This document shows, one piece after another, positions 6,285 to 6,605 of a DNA stretch of 6,605 bases. The stretch comes from DAIOEK01 sp964600595. Lineage in GTDB: Bacteria > Chloroflexota > Anaerolineae > Anaerolineales > Anaerolineaceae. Made by a program: the position numbers and the translations under genes. Under the pieces are notes generated by a model, which was not told the DNA's origin, ran no database searches, and saw only the letters and a list, made by a program, of their open reading frames with translations. The first letter of the stretch is position 1. The number at the start of each line of letters is the position of its first letter. The DNA lies in assembly GCA_964600595.1 (NCBI GenBank), contig CAZRKL010000141.1, forward strand, positions 1 through 6,605. Reading direction: 5' to 3'.

Positions 6285-6605
6285 ATGCAAAAAACCGACA
6301 TCCAGGAAGCAATACAACACAGGAGAACAACCCTGGGCATTGAACTGGGTTCGACGCGAATTAAAGCTGTACTGATTACTGAAGATCACTCCCTGATTGC
6401 TTCAGGAAACCACTCGTGGGAAAACCATTTTGATAATGGTATTTGGACCTATACCCTGGAAGAAGTCTGGGCGGGTTTACAAGCTGCTTTTCAAGACCTG
6501 CGAAACACAGTTCAAAGTAAATACGACGCTCCGCTTCAATCGGTAGGTGCCATTGGAATAAGCGCCATGATGCATGGCTATCTGGCGTTTGATCATGATG
6601 GCATC
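6285..6605 (+). CDS. FGGY-family carbohydrate kinase, N-terminal fragment (3' partial)
   Basis: FGGY kinases phosphorylate free sugars or ketoses in the cytoplasm using ATP; here the enzyme would act on the imported sugar or its isomer. 107 residues are visible before the window ends, about a fifth of a typical ~500-residue enzyme. The first motif LGIELGSTRIKAVLI (residues ~20-34) is the FGGY phosphate-binding loop, with glutamate where most members have aspartate (GIDxGT). The second, GISAMMHGYLAFD, corresponds to the GQMHG substrate-loop region of xylulokinases. The WENHFDNGIWTYTLEEVW segment recalls the FGGY 'ATPase' group that often sits beside arabinose isomerase genes in Clostridia and Chloroflexota; this is from memory. 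Start chosen at 6285 on ribosome-site spacing; 6279 and 6207 are in-frame alternatives. Substrate is not certain: ribulose or xylulose are the best guesses. Confidence 0.9.
   Translation, partial: MQKTDIQEAIQHRRTTLGIELGSTRIKAVLITEDHSLIASGNHSWENHFDNGIWTYTLEEVWAGLQAAFQDLRNTVQSKYDAPLQSVGAIGISAMMHGYLAFDHDGI

Overview
The window holds most of a sugar-uptake and sugar-phosphorylation operon, all on the + strand. Base composition is near 50% GC, spacing is tight, and the proteins resemble those I remember from Chloroflexota (class Anaerolineae). That placement is an inference from remembered protein style and was not tested by a database search.

Layout: (1) 1-909 is the C-terminal ~300 residues of a periplasmic sugar-binding protein of the YtfQ family, running off the left edge. 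(2) 910-1039 is a 130-base gap with a strong 11-bp hairpin and several competing inverted repeats, but no U-tract. (3) 1040-2563 is ytfR, the double-ATPase subunit. (4) 2563-3642 is ytfT, the first permease, whose start overlaps the ytfR stop by one base. (5) 3645-5219 is yjfF, the second permease, which carries about 195 extra C-terminal residues: a basic cytoplasmic linker, one extra membrane helix and a ~155-residue four-cysteine domain predicted to face outward. (6) 5259-6185 is an unrecognised secreted lipoprotein. (7) From about 6285 to the right edge is the N-terminus of an FGGY-family carbohydrate kinase.

The genes make one pathway: the binding protein captures a sugar outside the membrane, YtfT and YjfF form a heterodimeric channel, YtfR powers import, and the kinase phosphorylates the sugar or its isomer. 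E. coli YtfQRT-YjfF takes up galactofuranose, but the kinase here looks like the pentose (ribulo-/xylulokinase-like) branch, so arabinose or another furanose-capable pentose is also a reasonable substrate.

The most unusual features are the permease-ectodomain fusion and the adjacent unknown lipoprotein. Neither belongs to the standard four-gene transporter, and together they may be a lineage-specific extracytoplasmic accessory. No RNA genes, mobile elements, CRISPR arrays or convincing promoters were seen.
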